Below the pieces are notes generated by a model. The model did no database searches. It worked only from the letters and a program-made list of their open reading frames with translations, and was not told the origin of the DNA. From contig NCGF01000003.1 in assembly GCA_002281485.1 (NCBI GenBank), forward strand, positions 62,001 through 126,000: a DNA stretch of 64,000 bases. Reading direction: 5' to 3'. This DNA is from Sphingomonas sp. 28-66-16 (GTDB taxonomy: Bacteria > Pseudomonadota > Alphaproteobacteria > Sphingomonadales > Sphingomonadaceae). Of this stretch, positions 24,762 through 34,193 are shown piece after piece (position 1 is the stretch's first letter; every line of letters begins with the position of its first letter). The position numbers and the translations under genes were made by a program.

Positions 24762-25768
24762 CCCGCCCTGTTCGCCTCGCGCTGGTTGCGGCGCTGATTG
24801 CCCTTGTCGTCACGGGCGCGCTGACGCGCGGCTTCGGTCTGATCGGCCGCAAGCCGGCCGACACGCTCACCCTTTACGGCAATGTCGATATTCGCCAGGT
24901 CGATCTCGGCTTTCGCGTGCCCGGGCGGATTGCCGCGATACCGTTCGACGAGGGCGCGCGCGTCCCCGCTGGGGCCGTGCTCGCGACCCTCGATCCGCGC
25001 CCCCTCGGCGACAAGCTCGCCTCGGCCGAGGCGAAGGTCGCCGCCGCCGAAGCCGAGCTCGCCAAGCGTCGCGCCGGGAGCCGGCCACAGGAAGTCGCCA
25101 CCGCCGCCGCCGATCTCGCCCAGCGCCAGGCCGTGCTGGCCGGCGCGCGCGACGATTACGAACGGCGCAAACCGCTGATCGAAACCGGCGCCGTCAGCCA
25201 GGCGCTGTTCGACCAGACCAAGGCCGCCTATGCCGCTGCCCAGGCCAATGTTCGCGCCGCACAACAGGCGCTGTCGCTGCAGCGCGCGGGCAGCCGCCGC
25301 GAGGATATCACCGCCGCCGAGGCACAGCTCGCCCTCGCGCGCGCCGAGCGCGACACCGTCCGCACCGACATCGCCGACGCCAAGCTCCGCGCGCCCTCGG
25401 CCGGCGTGCTGCTGTCGCGCGCACGCGAACCAGGCGCGATCGTCGGCGCGGGCGAGACGGTCTTCACGCTGACGATCGACCGACCGATGCGGGTGCGCGC
25501 TTATGTCGCCGAGCCCGATCTCGGCCGCATCCGCCCCGGCATGGCCGTCGAGGTATCGACCGGCGCGGGCCGCCGGCGCTATCATGGGACGATCGGTTAT
25601 ATCTCGCCGACCGCCGAGTTCACCCCCAAGACCGTCGAGACCGAAAATCTGCGCACCGATCTGGTCTATCGGCTGCGGATCATCGTCACCGATCCCGACG
25701 ATGGCCTGCGCCAGGGCCAGCCGGTCACCGTGATCGTGCCCGACGCCCCCGTCGTGACGGACCGCTGA
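24758..25768 (+). CDS. ybhG: HlyD-family periplasmic adaptor, YbhG-like
   Basis: This 336-residue membrane-fusion protein has one N-terminal transmembrane helix (about residues 6-30), a biotinyl-lipoyl-like half (GNVDIRQVDLGFRVPGRI, and LDPRPLGDKLASAEAKV), long alpha-helical hairpin repeats (residues 80-200), and the closing half with LRAPSAGVLLSRAREPGAIV. It links the inner-membrane ABC exporter to an outer-membrane channel. It is coupled to the TetR gene (ATGA) and lies two bases from the YbhF-like ATPase gene. The domain order equals YbhG. Confidence 0.93.
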   Translation: MTRPVRLALVAALIALVVTGALTRGFGLIGRKPADTLTLYGNVDIRQVDLGFRVPGRIAAIPFDEGARVPAGAVLATLDPRPLGDKLASAEAKVAAAEAELAKRRAGSRPQEVATAAADLAQRQAVLAGARDDYERRKPLIETGAVSQALFDQTKAAYAAAQANVRAAQQALSLQRAGSRREDITAAEAQLALARAERDTVRTDIADAKLRAPSAGVLLSRAREPGAIVGAGETVFTLTIDRPMRVRAYVAEPDLGRIRPGMAVEVSTGAGRRRYHGTIGYISPTAEFTPKTVETENLRTDLVYRLRIIVTDPDDGLRQGQPVTVIVPDAPVVTDR

Positions 25769-25770
25769 TC

Positions 25771-27495
25771 ATGACGATGCCCGCCGAGGCGATCGGCGTC
25801 ACCAAACGTTTCGTCGCCGCAGACCCACCCGCGCTCGACGACGTCTCGATCACGGTCGGGCCCGGTCAGGTCACCGGACTGGTCGGCCCCGACGGCGCCG
25901 GTAAGACGACGCTGATCCGCATCCTCGCCGGCCTTCTCGAGCCCGATTCGGGCGCGGTGACCGCGCTCGGCGCGGCGCCGGGCGTGCGCGCCGAGGATAT
26001 TGGCTACATGCCGCAGCGCTTCGGCCTCTACGAGGATCTTTCGGTCCGCCAGAATCTGAGGCTCTATGCCGAGCTGCGCGGCCTGCCCGCGCGCGATCAC
26101 GACGCCACCTTTGCCCGGCTGCTCGAATTCACCGATCTCGCCCGTTTCGAAACCCGCCTCGCCGGCAAGCTTTCCGGCGGCATGAAGCAGAAGCTCGGCC
26201 TCGCCTGCGCGCTCGTTCGCACGCCGCGCCTGTTGTTGCTCGACGAGCCCGGCGTCGGTGTCGATCCTGTATCGCGGCGCGAGCTGTGGGCGATGGTGGG
26301 CGCGCTGGTCGATCAGGGGATCGGCGTGCTCTGGTCGACCGCTTATCTCGACGAGGCCGAGAAGTGCGCCGAGGTCTATCTGCTCAACGAAGGCAAGTTG
26401 CTGTTTTCAGGCCCGCCCGCCGAACTCACCGAGCGGATGGCCGGGCGCAGTTTTCGCCTTGGTGGCATCACCGCCAATCGGCGCGCGTTGCTCGAGCGCG
26501 CGCTCGATCTGCCGGCGGTCAGCGACGGCATGATCCAGGGTCGCGCGCTGCGCCTTATTGCCCGTGCCGGCGCGACGATCGCGCTCGATGATCTCGGGGC
26601 AGGACCCGCGGCAACGCTCGCGCCGACGCCAGCCCGGTTCGAGGACGGCTTCGTCGACATTCTCGGCGGTGGCCCCGGCGGCACCAGCGCGCTCGCCGCG
26701 AGCTATGCGCAAGTCCCGCCGAGCGACGCGCCCGCGATCGAGGCGCACGGGCTCACCAAGCGCTTCGGCGATTTCACGGCGGCCGAGAATATCAGCCTGC
26801 GCGTCAGCCGCGGCGAGATTTTCGGGCTGCTCGGCCCCAATGGGGCCGGCAAATCGACCACCTTCAAGATGTTGTGCGGGCTGCTGACGCCAACGCAGGG
26901 CAGTGGCACGGTGGCGGGCGTCAGTTTCGCCGGATCGGGCGCCGCCGCGCGGGCGCAACTGGGCTATATGGCGCAAAAATTTTCGCTCTACGGCGATCTC
27001 TCGGTTGCCCAGAATCTCAATTTCTTCGCCGGCGTCTACGGCCTCGGCCGATCGCGCGCGCGCGCGCGGATCGCCGAGCTGGTCGATATTTTCGGGCTCG
27101 GGCGCTATCTCCCGGTCAACGCCGGCACCCTGCCGCTCGGCTACAAGCAGCGGCTGGCGCTCGCCTGCGCGGTGATGCACGAGCCCCCCGTCCTGTTCCT
27201 CGACGAACCCACAAGCGGCGTCGATCCGATCACGAGGCGCGAATTCTGGACGCACATCAACGGACTAGTCGAACGCGGCGTCAGCGTGCTCGTTACCACC
27301 CATTTCATGGACGAGGCGGAATATTGCGACCGGATCGCGTTGATCTATCGCGCCCGCGAGATCGCTACCGGCACGCCCGACGACCTGAAGGCACAGGCGA
27401 GCGCGGCGGCGGGAATCGACGACCCGACTATGGAAGACGCCTTCATCGCGCTGCTCGAAGACGCCGATCGCCAGCGCGAACGGCAAGCGGCATGA
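25771..27495 (+). CDS. ybhF: Tandem-domain ABC ATPase, YbhF-like
   Basis: This 574-residue protein holds two nucleotide-binding domains. The first has Walker A GPDGAGKTT (39-47), signature LSGGMKQKL and Walker B LLLLDEPGVGVDP. The second has GPNGAGKST, an atypical signature LPLGYKQRLALA in place of LSGGQ, and VLFLDEPTSGVDP. The same degenerate second signature occurs in E. coli YbhF, so it is not a defect. It powers the two permeases encoded next. Its stop overlaps the ATG of the next gene (ATGA). The start is the ATG two bases after the adaptor stop. Confidence 0.94.
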   Translation: MTMPAEAIGVTKRFVAADPPALDDVSITVGPGQVTGLVGPDGAGKTTLIRILAGLLEPDSGAVTALGAAPGVRAEDIGYMPQRFGLYEDLSVRQNLRLYAELRGLPARDHDATFARLLEFTDLARFETRLAGKLSGGMKQKLGLACALVRTPRLLLLDEPGVGVDPVSRRELWAMVGALVDQGIGVLWSTAYLDEAEKCAEVYLLNEGKLLFSGPPAELTERMAGRSFRLGGITANRRALLERALDLPAVSDGMIQGRALRLIARAGATIALDDLGAGPAATLAPTPARFEDGFVDILGGGPGGTSALAASYAQVPPSDAPAIEAHGLTKRFGDFTAAENISLRVSRGEIFGLLGPNGAGKSTTFKMLCGLLTPTQGSGTVAGVSFAGSGAAARAQLGYMAQKFSLYGDLSVAQNLNFFAGVYGLGRSRARARIAELVDIFGLGRYLPVNAGTLPLGYKQRLALACAVMHEPPVLFLDEPTSGVDPITRREFWTHINGLVERGVSVLVTTHFMDEAEYCDRIALIYRAREIATGTPDDLKAQASAAAGIDDPTMEDAFIALLEDADRQRERQAA

Positions 27496-28592
27496 GGCGC
27501 CCAAGCCTGCGCCGCTTGTCGGCGATGATCGTCAAGGAATCGGCGCAGATCATGCGCGATCCCTCGACGCTGCTGATCGCGTTCGTGCTGCCCGTCCTGC
27601 TACTGTTCCTGTTCGGCTACGGCGTCTCGCTCGATACGTCGCGAACCAGGGTAGGCGTCGCGCTCGAAGGCAACAGCGCCGCCGCGCTCGGGCTCGCCCA
27701 GAGTTACCAGCGATCGAAATGGTTCGAGGTCACCACCGCGCGTAGCGTCGCACCGCTCAAGGAAGCGCTGGTCGCAGGGCGAATCCGCGCGATCATCGTC
27801 ATCCCGGCCGATTTCGGCAGATCGGCCGCGCGCGGCGCGGCGGTGCCGATCCAGATCATCACCGACGGATCGATCCCCAATACCGCGAGCTTCACCGCCG
27901 CCTATGCCGAGGGGGTTCGCGCCGCCTGGGCGGGCGCGCCCCCGCCGCCGATCACGCTCGACACGCGCTTCTGGTTCAACCCCGAACTCAAGAGCCGCTT
28001 TTTTCTGGTGCCCGGCGCGATCGCGATCGTGATGACGATGATCGGCACTTTGCTCACCGCGCTGGTGGTCGCGCGCGAGTGGGAGCGCGGCACAATGGAG
28101 GCATTGCTCGCCACGCCGATCACGATGGCCGAGTTGATCGCCTCGAAGTTGCTCCCCTATTTCGTCCTCGCGCTCGGCTCGATGACCTTGTGCACCGTGC
28201 TCGCGATCACGGTGTTCGGCGTGCCGTTTCGCGGCTCGCCGCTGGCGCTGCTGGCGATCGCCTCGGCGTTCCTCGTCCCGGCGCTCGGCCAGGGGCTGTT
28301 CATCTCGGCGGCGACTAAGAACCAGTTCGTCGCCAGCCAGATCGCGCTGCTCTCGGCGTTTCTGCCCGCGCTGCTGCTGTCGGGCTTCCTGTTCGAGATC
28401 AGCTCGATGCCCTGGCCGATTCAGTGGCTCACCTATATCGTACCCGCACGCTACCTGATCCCGCCGCTCGGCACGGTGTTCGTCGCGGGCGACCTCTGGG
28501 GGCTGATCCTGCCCAACATCGGCGCGATGCTCGGCTTCGGCGCGATCTTTTTCACCCTCGCCTTCCGGGCGACGCGGCGGAGGCTCGACTGA
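27492..28592 (+). CDS. ybhS: ABC exporter permease, YbhS-like
   Basis: This 366-residue protein of the ABC-2 permease family has an N-terminal helix (FVLPVLLLFLFGYGVSL), a large periplasmic loop, and five C-terminal helices. Conserved features include the EWERGTMEALLATPITMAELI segment, which couples to the ATPase. Its stop and the next start overlap (TGATG). In E. coli YbhS and YbhR form the transmembrane heterodimer of the exporter. The sequence is complete and its length fits. Confidence 0.93.
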   Translation: MRRPSLRRLSAMIVKESAQIMRDPSTLLIAFVLPVLLLFLFGYGVSLDTSRTRVGVALEGNSAAALGLAQSYQRSKWFEVTTARSVAPLKEALVAGRIRAIIVIPADFGRSAARGAAVPIQIITDGSIPNTASFTAAYAEGVRAAWAGAPPPPITLDTRFWFNPELKSRFFLVPGAIAIVMTMIGTLLTALVVAREWERGTMEALLATPITMAELIASKLLPYFVLALGSMTLCTVLAITVFGVPFRGSPLALLAIASAFLVPALGQGLFISAATKNQFVASQIALLSAFLPALLLSGFLFEISSMPWPIQWLTYIVPARYLIPPLGTVFVAGDLWGLILPNIGAMLGFGAIFFTLAFRATRRRLD

Positions 28593-29683
28593 TGGGCAGG
28601 CTTTGGGCGATCATCATCAAGGAATTTCTCGCGACGGTCCGCGATCCGCGCGCGCGGATCACGCTGATCTTGCCGCCGATTCTTCAGCTGGTGATCTTCG
28701 GGCTTGCGACCACGCTCGAGGTCAAGAATTACGATGTCGGCATCCTCGATCGATCGGGCGGCGCGGCGAGCGTCGACTTTCTCCAGCGGCTGGCGGGCGC
28801 GCCCGATGTCGGGCGGGTGATCCGGCTGCGGTCGCCCGCCGACCTGCGGGACGCGATCGATCGGCAACGCGTGATCGCCGCGATCGTCATCGACCAACGC
28901 TTCGACCGCGCGGTCGCCGCGGACCGCCCGGCGACGCTCGGGGTGGTGCTCGACGGTCGCCGCTCGAACGCCGCGCAGATCGTCGCCGCCTATCTGGGGC
29001 AGATCGCCGCCTCGGTCGGATCGGACAATCGCGCGACCCGGCGGCCGCCGAGCATCGTGCGCAACTGGTTCAATCCCAATCTCGATTATCTGTGGTTCAC
29101 CATGCCTAGCCTGACCGCGATCATCGGCGCAGTCGCGGGGCTGTCGATCACCGCCCAGTCGGTCGCGCGCGAACGCGAGCTCGGCACGTTCGAACAGCTG
29201 ATGGTCTCGCCGCTGCGCGTGTCCGAGATCCTGATCGGCAAGATGGTGCCGCCGATGCTCGTCGGGCTGTTCAACGCGACGCTCTTTTTGGTCGCCTCGA
29301 CGACGATCTTCGGCGTCCCCTATACCGGATCGGTGCTGCTCTTCTACGGTGCGGTGATCATCTACCTGCTCGCACTGATCGGCATCGGCATGCTCGTCTC
29401 GACGCTGTCGATGACCCAGCAACAGGCGTTTCTCGGGGTGTTTCTGGTCACCGTGCCGGCGATCCTGCTGTCGGGCTACGCCAGCCCGGTCGATAACATG
29501 CCCGAATGGCTGCAGGTGATCAGCCTCGCCAATCCGGTGCGCCATTTTCTCGTGATCGTCGAGGGGCTGTTCCTCAAGGATCTGCCCGCCATCGATGTAT
29601 GGGCGAGCACTTGGCCGATGATCCTGATCGCCGTGGTGACGCTCGGCGCGTCGTCATGGCTGTTCCGCGCCCGCAAGGAGTAA
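28592..29683 (+). CDS. ybhR: ABC exporter permease, YbhR-like
   Basis: This 363-residue ABC-2 permease mirrors the preceding protein: N-terminal helix LILPPILQLVIFGLATTL, periplasmic domain, then ARERELGTFEQLMVSPLRVSEI and five C-terminal helices, with a LSGYASPVDNMP loop. It is the second half of the predicted YbhS/YbhR heterodimer. The gene overlaps the previous stop, and its own stop is followed six bases later by the outer-membrane lipoprotein gene, so the operon continues. Confidence 0.93.
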   Translation: MGRLWAIIIKEFLATVRDPRARITLILPPILQLVIFGLATTLEVKNYDVGILDRSGGAASVDFLQRLAGAPDVGRVIRLRSPADLRDAIDRQRVIAAIVIDQRFDRAVAADRPATLGVVLDGRRSNAAQIVAAYLGQIAASVGSDNRATRRPPSIVRNWFNPNLDYLWFTMPSLTAIIGAVAGLSITAQSVARERELGTFEQLMVSPLRVSEILIGKMVPPMLVGLFNATLFLVASTTIFGVPYTGSVLLFYGAVIIYLLALIGIGMLVSTLSMTQQQAFLGVFLVTVPAILLSGYASPVDNMPEWLQVISLANPVRHFLVIVEGLFLKDLPAIDVWASTWPMILIAVVTLGASSWLFRARKE

Positions 29684-29688
29684 CGCCT

Positions 29689-31071
29689 GTGTCCCGTCCC
29701 GCCCCTCTCGTCCTGATGCTGCTGCTCGGCGCCTGCACGGTAGGCCCCGACTACCGGCGCCCGGCGACGTCGATCGCACCCGTCTGGCAGGAGCCGAGCG
29801 GGCCCGGCACGATCGCGAACGACTGGTGGACGGGGTTTGGCGATCCCCAGCTGACCGCGCTGATCGAGGCGGGTATCAAGGGCAATCCGGGGCTGCGCGA
29901 GGCCGAAGCGCGGCTCGCCGAGGCGCGCGCCAATCGCGATGTCGCGCGCGGCGGCGCTGGCCCCAAGCTCAACGCCACCGCCAGCGGCACCGAAAACCAG
30001 CTGAGCGGCAATGGCCAGATTCCGGTCAGCCGCATCCCCGGATTTTCGCGCAATTTCTCGCTGTTCGACGCGGGCTTCGATGCCTCGTGGGAAATCGATC
30101 TGTGGGGCGGCACCCGCCGCAGCATCGAGGCCGCCGGCGCCCGCGTCGAGGCTGCCGAGGCTGCCCGCGCCGGCACGCTGGTCCAGCTGCGCGCCGAGAT
30201 CGCCCGTACCTATTTCGAGCTGCGCGCCGCCCAGGCGCGGCTCGCCGCCGCGCGCGACGATTCTGGCGCGCAGGCGCGCACCGTTGATCTCGTCGACCGA
30301 CGCTTTCGCGGCGGCGAAGCGGCGCGCTTCGATCTTGCCCGCGCACAAGCCCAGGCATCGGCCACCGCCGCCACGGTCCCTGTCCTCGAGGGCGACGTCC
30401 GCGCCGCCGCCTACACGCTCGCGCGGCTGGTCGGGCAGCCCCCCGAAGCGATCGCCCCGGCGCTGCTCGATCCCAAGCCGTTGCCGCCCCCGCCCACGAG
30501 CATCGCCGCCGGGTTGCGCGCCGATCTGCTGCGGCGCCGGCCCGATATCACCCGCGCCGAGCGCGAGCTCGCCGCTGCGACCGCCGACATCGGCGTCGCC
30601 ACCGCCGATCTGTTTCCGCGCCTCTCGCTGCTCGGCTCGGTCGGCCAGGAGGCGCGATCGGTCGACGGATTGTTCACCGGCGGCGTCACGCGCTTCCAGC
30701 TCGGGCCGTCGTTTAGGTGGCCGATCCTCCAGCGTGGCACGATCCGCGCGAAGATCCGTGCGAGCGACGCGCGCGCCGATGCTGCCGCCGCGCGGTATGA
30801 AGCCGCGGTTTTCGATGCGCTTGCCGACAGCGAAACCGCGCTCAACCGCTTCGCGCGTTCGGCCGAAACCGAACGCGAGACGTCGAACTCGCTTGCTGCC
30901 GCGCGCACCGCGCTGGCGCTCGCCGACCAGCGCTACCGTGCCGGCGAGGACGATCTGCTGCCGAAGCTGACCGCGCAATCGAACGCCGCCGAGGCCGAAC
31001 GCCGGCTAACCGACGCGCAACTGGCGCGCGCAACGGCTGCCGTGGCGGTATTCAAGGCGCTGGGGCTTTGA
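29689..31071 (+). CDS. NodT-family outer-membrane efflux lipoprotein
   Basis: This 460-residue TolC-like protein begins at a GTG (29689) preceded by AAGGAG. The signal peptide ends LLLGAC with C16 lipidation, followed by TVGPDYRRP, the OprM/NodT signature. The internal duplicated helical regions (EIARTYFELRAAQARLAAA; DSETALNRFARSAETERE) form the periplasmic tunnel. It probably completes the exporter to the cell exterior. E. coli ybhGFSR lacks a dedicated TolC gene, so the inclusion of one here makes a self-contained tripartite pump. Confidence 0.93.
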   Translation: MSRPAPLVLMLLLGACTVGPDYRRPATSIAPVWQEPSGPGTIANDWWTGFGDPQLTALIEAGIKGNPGLREAEARLAEARANRDVARGGAGPKLNATASGTENQLSGNGQIPVSRIPGFSRNFSLFDAGFDASWEIDLWGGTRRSIEAAGARVEAAEAARAGTLVQLRAEIARTYFELRAAQARLAAARDDSGAQARTVDLVDRRFRGGEAARFDLARAQAQASATAATVPVLEGDVRAAAYTLARLVGQPPEAIAPALLDPKPLPPPPTSIAAGLRADLLRRRPDITRAERELAAATADIGVATADLFPRLSLLGSVGQEARSVDGLFTGGVTRFQLGPSFRWPILQRGTIRAKIRASDARADAAAARYEAAVFDALADSETALNRFARSAETERETSNSLAAARTALALADQRYRAGEDDLLPKLTAQSNAAEAERRLTDAQLARATAAVAVFKALGL

Positions 31072-31165
31072 GCGGACAGCGGCCGCCGGCCCCTTTTCGC
31101 CGCCGCCAATTTGTGCGAACGCCAGCGCTCATGGGGCTCGAGCTGCAACCAAAGGCCGCCACGCG

Positions 31166-31687
31166 ATGAAGGCCGACGACCGGCGCGCGGCGATCATCGA
31201 CCGGCTGGCCGATCACGTCCTCGCAGAAGGGCTGTCGGGATCGAGCCTGCGCCCGCTCGCCAAGGCGGCGGGGATCAGCGACCGGATGCTGCTCTATTAC
31301 TTCAAGGACAAGGCCGAGGTGATCGCGGCCACGCTCGACTGCATCGCCGCGCGCCTGACCGGGCTGCTCGCGGCGCGGCGCTCGCCGCAGCCATTGCCGC
31401 TCGATCGCCTGCGCGCCGAACTGGTCGCGGCGCTGATGGACGAGGCGCTGTGGCCCTATATGCGCGTGTGGCTCGATGTCGCGGCGCAGGCGGCCTATGG
31501 CGACGCGGCGCTCCACGCGATCGGCGAGCGGATCGGGCGGGGGTTTCTGGCCTGGGGCGAATCGCAGCTCGACAGCGCAACACCCGAGCAGCGTGCGATC
31601 GACGCCGCCCGCCTGCTCGTCACGATCGAGGGCAATCTGCTGCTCAAGAGCCTCGGCCTCGAAGACGTCGCGCGCCGCGCGGTCTGA
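31166..31687 (+). CDS. TetR-family regulator
   Basis: This 173-residue protein has a TetR HTH at its N-terminus (SSLRPLAKAAGISDRMLLYYFKDKAEVI, about residues 24-52). The C-terminal domain lacks motifs tied to a known ligand. It follows the efflux operon by 94 bp and may be read from its own promoter or from read-through. It converges with the ABC permease gene ybbP, with 16 bp between the stops. Its role in controlling the neighbouring efflux genes is possible but not shown. Confidence 0.86.
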   Translation: MKADDRRAAIIDRLADHVLAEGLSGSSLRPLAKAAGISDRMLLYYFKDKAEVIAATLDCIAARLTGLLAARRSPQPLPLDRLRAELVAALMDEALWPYMRVWLDVAAQAAYGDAALHAIGERIGRGFLAWGESQLDSATPEQRAIDAARLLVTIEGNLLLKSLGLEDVARRAV

Positions 31688-31703
31688 CCCGTCCGTCGCG
31701 CCG

Positions 31704-34193
31704 TCACTGGGCGCGCAGCGCCGCCGCCGGCCGGGCCGCGAGCGCGGGCAGCGATCCGAACAGCCCGATCGCCATGATCAGCACCGATCCGCCTGCCAGC
31801 GTCGCCAGTACGATGCCCCAATCGGGTGCCCAGGGCAGCGTGAACAGCTGCGTCACCACCGCCCAACCCGCCGCCGCACCCAGCCCGAGCGCGACCAGCG
31901 CGACGATCGCGGCGAGCAGGGCATATTCGATCGCCTGCACCAGCACGACCTGGCCGCGCGTCGCACCGAGCAGTTTGAGCAGCACCGCGTCATACACACG
32001 CGCCTGCCTCGCCGCGAGCACCGCGCCGACGAGCACCGCGATCCCCGCCGCGATCGCCACCGATCCCGCCGCCGCGACCGCCGTCGCGAGCTGGCCGAAC
32101 AGGCTGCCGACCGCCGCGATGATGTCTTTCACCCGGATCAGGCTGACCGAGGGAAAGGCCTGCGTCAGCGCCTGGTTGATCGCCGCCTCGCGCGCGGCCG
32201 GCGCGGTGATCGTCGCCATATAGTTGAACGGTGCGCCATCGAAGGCATGCGGCGAATAGATCAGCACAAAGTTGAATCCGAGCGTCCCCCAGTCGATCTC
32301 GCGGAACGACGCGATCCGGGCAGCCACGTCGGTGCCGAGCACCGACACCGTCAGGCTGTCGCCGATCTTGAGACCGAGAATCCGTGCGGCGTCCTGATCG
32401 ATAGAGACGAGCGGCGGCCCGGCATAGTCCTGTGGCCACCATTGGCCGGCGGTGATCCGGTTGCCCTTGGGGAGATCCCCGGCGAAGGTCAGCCCGCGGT
32501 CGCCGCGCAGGATCCACGCGCCTTCGGGGATCGTCTTCATGTCGGCGACGCGCTGTCCGCGCAGCGCGACCACCGGCCCGCGCAGCGACGGCACCGTCAC
32601 CAGCGTCGCGTCGCGCGCCTTTTGGCGAACAATGCCCCTGAATTCGTCGATCCGATCGGACGGGATGTCGAGCACGAAAAAGCTCGGCGCGCGCGCGGGC
32701 ACGCTGCTGCGCAATTGCCCGGCAAGGCTCGTCTGGATGCCGGCGAGCGTGACGAACAGGGTAAGCCCGAGCCCGAGCGCGACGACGAGCTGGCTGGTCT
32801 GCGCCGCAGGGCCGTGGAGATTGCCGATCGCCAGACGCATGAGCGGCGCGCGCGGGCGCGGCAACCGCGCCGCCACCCAGCTGATCGCCGCCGCGAGCAA
32901 GGCCAGCAACGCCACCAGCCCCGCCGAAGCGCCCAGCACGGCGGCGGCGAACAGCGGCTCGCGCGCGGTGCCGATCGCGAGCGTTGCCGCGAGCCCGATC
33001 GCCGCCACCGCGCCGGCGATCGGGCGCCAGCCGGTGCGCTCGCCGCCGTCGATCGCCGATCGGAACAACCCCGCCGCGCTCACCCGCCGCGCCCGCGCGA
33101 GCGGCGGCAGCGCGAAGGCGAGCGCGACCAGCGCGCCATAAGCCGCCGCCGCGAGCAATGGCCCGGGATAGAAAGCGAGCCGCGGCGCCACCGGCAGCGC
33201 CGGCCCCGCCAGCGAGACGACGATTGCCGGGACCAGCGCACCGACGAACAGCGCGGCGATGATCGCGCCGCCCGTGACCAAAGCGATCTCGATCAGGAAC
33301 AGCCGGTGGATCAGCCCCGATCCGGCCCCCAACGTCTTGAGCGTCGCGATGCTGTTGCGCTTGCCGGCGAGATAGGCGCCGACGCCGTTGCCCACCCCGA
33401 TCCCGGCAATCGCCAACGACGTGAGCCCAACCAAGATCAGGAATTGCCCGATCCGCTCGATCGATCGGCGCACCCCCGGCGCGCCGTCGCTGCTGTCCTG
33501 CACGCGCCAGCCCTGCGCCTTGAAGCGCTGGCGCAGGTCCGTGGCAATCGCGCGCGGATCGGCACCGGCGGGGAGCGCGATGCGGTAGCGCCAGTCATAG
33601 AGGCTGCCCGGCTGGATCAGCCGCGACGCCCGCAGCGCTGCCACCCCGGTAATCGCGGTCGGCGCGAAGCGAAAGCCTTCGCCGACACGATCGGGTTCGT
33701 CGGCGATCAGCCCGGTCACCACCAGCATCGTCTCGCCGAGCCGGACCCGGTCGCCGAGCCGCACGCCGAGCCGATCGGCGAGCGCCGGATCGAGCATGAT
33801 GCCGTCGGCCCGCGGCGGCTGCGCGCCCGCCGCGAGCTGAAGCCTGCCTTCGAGCGGATAGCGGCCATCGACGGCTTTCAGCGCCGCCAGCGTCGCGCTG
33901 CCGCCATCGGCGCGCGCGAGCATCGCGTTGAGCTTGGCGCTTTCCGATACCCGCCCGAGCCGGGCGATGGCCGCGCGCTCCGCCCGCGTCGCCTCGCGCT
34001 GCGACAGGGCGATCTGGAGATCGCCGCCGAGAAACAGCCGGCCCTTGGCGGCGAGCTCGGCGGTCATCGCGGTCGACAGGCTGCCGATCCCGGCAATCGC
34101 CGCGACGCCAAGAAACAGGCAGATGGCGAGCAGCCGGAGCCCGCCGATCCCGCCCCGCAAATCCCTGAGCGCGAGCCGCCAGGCAAGCCTCAT
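31704..34193 (-). CDS. ybbP: FtsX-like ABC permease, YbbP-type
   Basis: This 829-residue MacB/FtsX-superfamily permease has N-terminal helix ICLFLGVAAIAGIGSL, large periplasmic domains, and ten predicted membrane segments in two FtsX-like repeats (QFLILVGLTSLAIAGIGVGNG; VAIAAGIAVLVGAVLAARQARVYDA). YbbP works with YbbA and is encoded next to tesA in enterics, as here. The ATG at 34193 overlaps the ybbA stop (ATGA). An upstream in-frame extension of 19 basic residues is rejected. Function in envelope lipid or substrate handling is only suggested by the association with TesA. Confidence 0.9.
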   Translation of the reverse strand: MRLAWRLALRDLRGGIGGLRLLAICLFLGVAAIAGIGSLSTAMTAELAAKGRLFLGGDLQIALSQREATRAERAAIARLGRVSESAKLNAMLARADGGSATLAALKAVDGRYPLEGRLQLAAGAQPPRADGIMLDPALADRLGVRLGDRVRLGETMLVVTGLIADEPDRVGEGFRFAPTAITGVAALRASRLIQPGSLYDWRYRIALPAGADPRAIATDLRQRFKAQGWRVQDSSDGAPGVRRSIERIGQFLILVGLTSLAIAGIGVGNGVGAYLAGKRNSIATLKTLGAGSGLIHRLFLIEIALVTGGAIIAALFVGALVPAIVVSLAGPALPVAPRLAFYPGPLLAAAAYGALVALAFALPPLARARRVSAAGLFRSAIDGGERTGWRPIAGAVAAIGLAATLAIGTAREPLFAAAVLGASAGLVALLALLAAAISWVAARLPRPRAPLMRLAIGNLHGPAAQTSQLVVALGLGLTLFVTLAGIQTSLAGQLRSSVPARAPSFFVLDIPSDRIDEFRGIVRQKARDATLVTVPSLRGPVVALRGQRVADMKTIPEGAWILRGDRGLTFAGDLPKGNRITAGQWWPQDYAGPPLVSIDQDAARILGLKIGDSLTVSVLGTDVAARIASFREIDWGTLGFNFVLIYSPHAFDGAPFNYMATITAPAAREAAINQALTQAFPSVSLIRVKDIIAAVGSLFGQLATAVAAAGSVAIAAGIAVLVGAVLAARQARVYDAVLLKLLGATRGQVVLVQAIEYALLAAIVALVALGLGAAAGWAVVTQLFTLPWAPDWGIVLATLAGGSVLIMAIGLFGSLPALAARPAAALRAQ

